Origin: Puniceicoccales bacterium
GTDB taxonomy: Bacteria; Verrucomicrobiota; Verrucomicrobiia; Opitutales; LL51
Length of the DNA stretch: 6,142 nucleotides
Reading direction: 5' to 3'
NCBI GenBank assembly: GCA_031259665.1
Contig: JAIRLD010000024.1
Span: forward strand, 1 to 6,142
Made by a program: the position numbers and the translations under genes. Shown here piece after piece: positions 5,206 through 6,142 of this stretch; the stretch's first letter is position 1; every line of letters starts with the position of its first letter. The notes below the pieces were generated by a model. The model searched no databases. It saw only the letters and a list, made by a program, of their open reading frames with translations, and was not told the DNA's origin.

Positions 5206-5748
5206 ATGAATAAAAATTATAACATAAAAAATAAATTCCTGAAAAATATTGCACTCGGGGGCTTCTTATTTGGCGGTTTCGCGGGTACATTCTCCCAACT
5301 TCAAGCCGGCCCGCTCCATGGTGCGGTAACAAATGAAGACATAGATGAAGTGTATCGATTACTTGAAGCAGGTGAAGACCCTAACGCAATAGATAATCGG
5401 TTTGGATATACTCCATTGCATCTTGCAAACACCCCTGAAATGGTTAATTTGTTGTGCAGCAAAGGAGCTCATATCAACAACTCCGGTCGATGGGGCAGTA
5501 CGCCACTACGTGAAGCCGTATCCGCCTACTATCCGAATTTAGAACTCATAAAAGCACTATTGCGACAAGGCGCTAACAAAGACATACCGGATGTAAGAGG
5601 TAAAAACTCCGTAACCGCCGTACGGGATGCAATCGAATTGGGTATAATTCAAGGCAGCCACTATGCCACTATATTAAAAATAGATGACGATTCGCACCTA
5701 GCATACGCTGAAGTCCTAAAACTATTTTTCCTTCCCCAATGTCTCTGA
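5206..5748 (+). CDS. Exported ankyrin-repeat protein, single module
   Basis: A 180-residue protein that is a one-module version of the 484-residue protein. The signal peptide (1-34) is the same at 32 of 34 residues, with probable cleavage after L-Q-A. The module is at 36-176: an opening P-L-H-G-A-V...E-V-Y-R-L-L-E-A-G-E-D-P-N; then R-F-G-Y-T-P-L-H-L-A-N-T-P-E-M-V-N-L-L-C; then R-W-G-S-T-P-L-R; then a degenerate R-G-K-N-S-V unit; and the cap with H-L-A-Y-A-E-V-L-K-L-F-F. The start is fixed by A-A-A-G-A-A-A-G-G six bases upstream. It has its own promoter and palindrome, so it is probably expressed independently of its neighbours. Export to the periplasm or beyond is predicted from the signal peptide; the binding partner is unknown. 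This is the simplest intact unit of the array and the best guide to the ancestral gene. Confidence 0.88.
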   Translation: MNKNYNIKNKFLKNIALGGFLFGGFAGTFSQLQAGPLHGAVTNEDIDEVYRLLEAGEDPNAIDNRFGYTPLHLANTPEMVNLLCSKGAHINNSGRWGSTPLREAVSAYYPNLELIKALLRQGANKDIPDVRGKNSVTAVRDAIELGIIQGSHYATILKIDDDSHLAYAEVLKLFFLPQCL

Positions 5749-5778
5749 TAAAAACTGAACCCCAACCATTAAGATAAA

Positions 5779-5813
5779 CCAAAGCAAAGCTCTCTCTAAG
5801 AAGGTTTCTTTGG
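5779..5813 (+). terminator. Eroded terminator after the 180-residue ankyrin gene
   Basis: Arms CCAAAG (5779-5784) and CTTTGG (5808-5813) can pair, extended by two more A-T pairs after a mismatch, but there is no T-run. It is homologous in position to the terminators after the other array members. It may be a weak terminator or only a remnant. Confidence 0.35.
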
Positions 5814-5883
5814 ACTCTATAATTCACGCGAATGGCGAAATGAGATGGCTTGAATAAAAGGGAAAAGGGCTTAGGAGGATTAA

Positions 5884-6142
5884 ATGAAAATTATTCCCCT
5901 AAGCTTGATTGGATTATCTGTTGAAGGGGATGACCTTTGCAAGGAGAAAAAGAGGGTGCCATTAAAAAGACCAGGAAAAAAAAGTAAGTTGTCCATCGGC
6001 GAAATGGTAACTATGACAGGCAGAAGTGTTTTTCCAATGGGCACAACGGGAGGAAAAATCGGGGTTCCTGTTGATCGATTCCCCCTCCCGGTTTGCGAAA
6101 ATGTACGGGCGAACCGGCATCGAACTTTTCGAGGAGTGGCCA
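5884..6142 (+). CDS. Unrecognised protein, N-terminal part, cut off by the window end
   Basis: An ATG at 5884 is preceded, five bases away, by a consensus ribosome site AGGAGG (5873-5878), and the frame stays open for 86 codons to the window edge. The product begins M-K-I-I-P-L-S-L-I-G-L-S-V-E-G-D-D. It has a very basic stretch with K-E-K-K-R and K-R-P-G-K-K-S-K (residues about 20-36), then L-S-I-G-E-M-V-T-M-T-G and G-T-T-G-G-K-I-G-V-P-V-D-R-F-P-L-P-V. The first 13 residues are mildly hydrophobic but lack the basic start of a signal peptide. I do not recognise a family. It lies outside the ankyrin array, and its strong ribosome site is unlike those of the array. The opposite strand has a shorter open stretch here without a supported start. 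Confidence 0.55.
   Translation, partial: MKIIPLSLIGLSVEGDDLCKEKKRVPLKRPGKKSKLSIGEMVTMTGRSVFPMGTTGGKIGVPVDRFPLPVCENVRANRHRTFRGVA

Larger units (their letters stand above)
2630..5837 (+). repeat. Decaying tandem array of ankyrin transcription units
   Basis: Four ankyrin-family 3' ends (2749, 4433, 4983, 5748) are each followed by homologous DNA: a hairpin with AAAGCAC-type arms or its eroded form, then a spacer beginning C-T-C-T-R-C-A-A-T-T-T-A-C (2815, 4499, 5043 and, weakly, 5814). Two of the spacers run on into a full promoter, palindrome, ribosome site and signal-peptide start (2900-3080 and 5128-5307). The repeated unit therefore covers a whole transcription unit rather than only a coding region. 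Homology stops at about 5837 on the right and within the transposase scar on the left. The array contains one triple-module gene, one single-module gene, one decapitated copy and one tail. Confidence 0.75.

Noticed and set aside
2630..5837. CRISPR-like array or phage-type repeat cassette
   Set aside because: The repeats are long, divergent gene-plus-spacer units with coding content, not short identical repeats separated by unique spacers.

Overview
The window comes from a bacterium that probably lives in, or manipulates, eukaryotic cells. It holds three core export-apparatus genes of a non-flagellar (virulence-type) type III secretion system (T3SS), followed by a tandem family of exported ankyrin-repeat proteins. 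This pairing is typical of intracellular symbionts and pathogens, for example Chlamydiae, some Verrucomicrobia and Legionella-like bacteria. The sequence alone does not let me name the lineage. The ankyrin part is AT-rich, and its intergenic DNA even more so.

Layout. Bases 2-298 encode the C-terminal part of PrmC, the release-factor glutamine methyltransferase. Bases 355-2521 encode SctS, SctT and SctU in the usual order, tightly packed and all on the plus strand. The usual neighbours are absent: SctR is not between prmC and sctS, and no SctV follows sctU. Directly after sctU (2522-2749) is a scar made of two decayed pieces. One is a minus-strand fragment of an IS5-like transposase. The other is the plus-strand 3' tail of a further ankyrin gene.

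From about 2630 to 5837 there is a decaying tandem array. Its unit is: promoter, 23-bp palindrome, ribosome site, signal peptide, ankyrin module with a special C-terminal cap, terminator, conserved spacer. Four members can be seen: a remnant tail (2630-2749); an intact 484-residue protein with three modules (2979-4433); a copy that has lost its promoter and signal peptide through a clean internal deletion (junction near 4584; ends 4983); and an intact single-module copy of 180 residues (5206-5748). The terminators are good after the first two members and eroded after the last two. The array ends near 5837. An unrecognised ORF with a strong ribosome site starts at 5884 and runs off the window.

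How it may work together. SctS, SctT and SctU form the membrane export gate and substrate switch of the secretion machine. The ankyrin proteins carry Sec-type signal peptides, so from sequence they should first go to the periplasm or cell surface; whether they become host-directed effectors is inference. The most noteworthy part of the window is how the ankyrin family evolves. Whole transcription units have been duplicated, neighbouring units appear to have been fused into a triple-module protein, and another copy has been decapitated by deletion, with promoter, palindrome and signal peptide kept together as a cassette.
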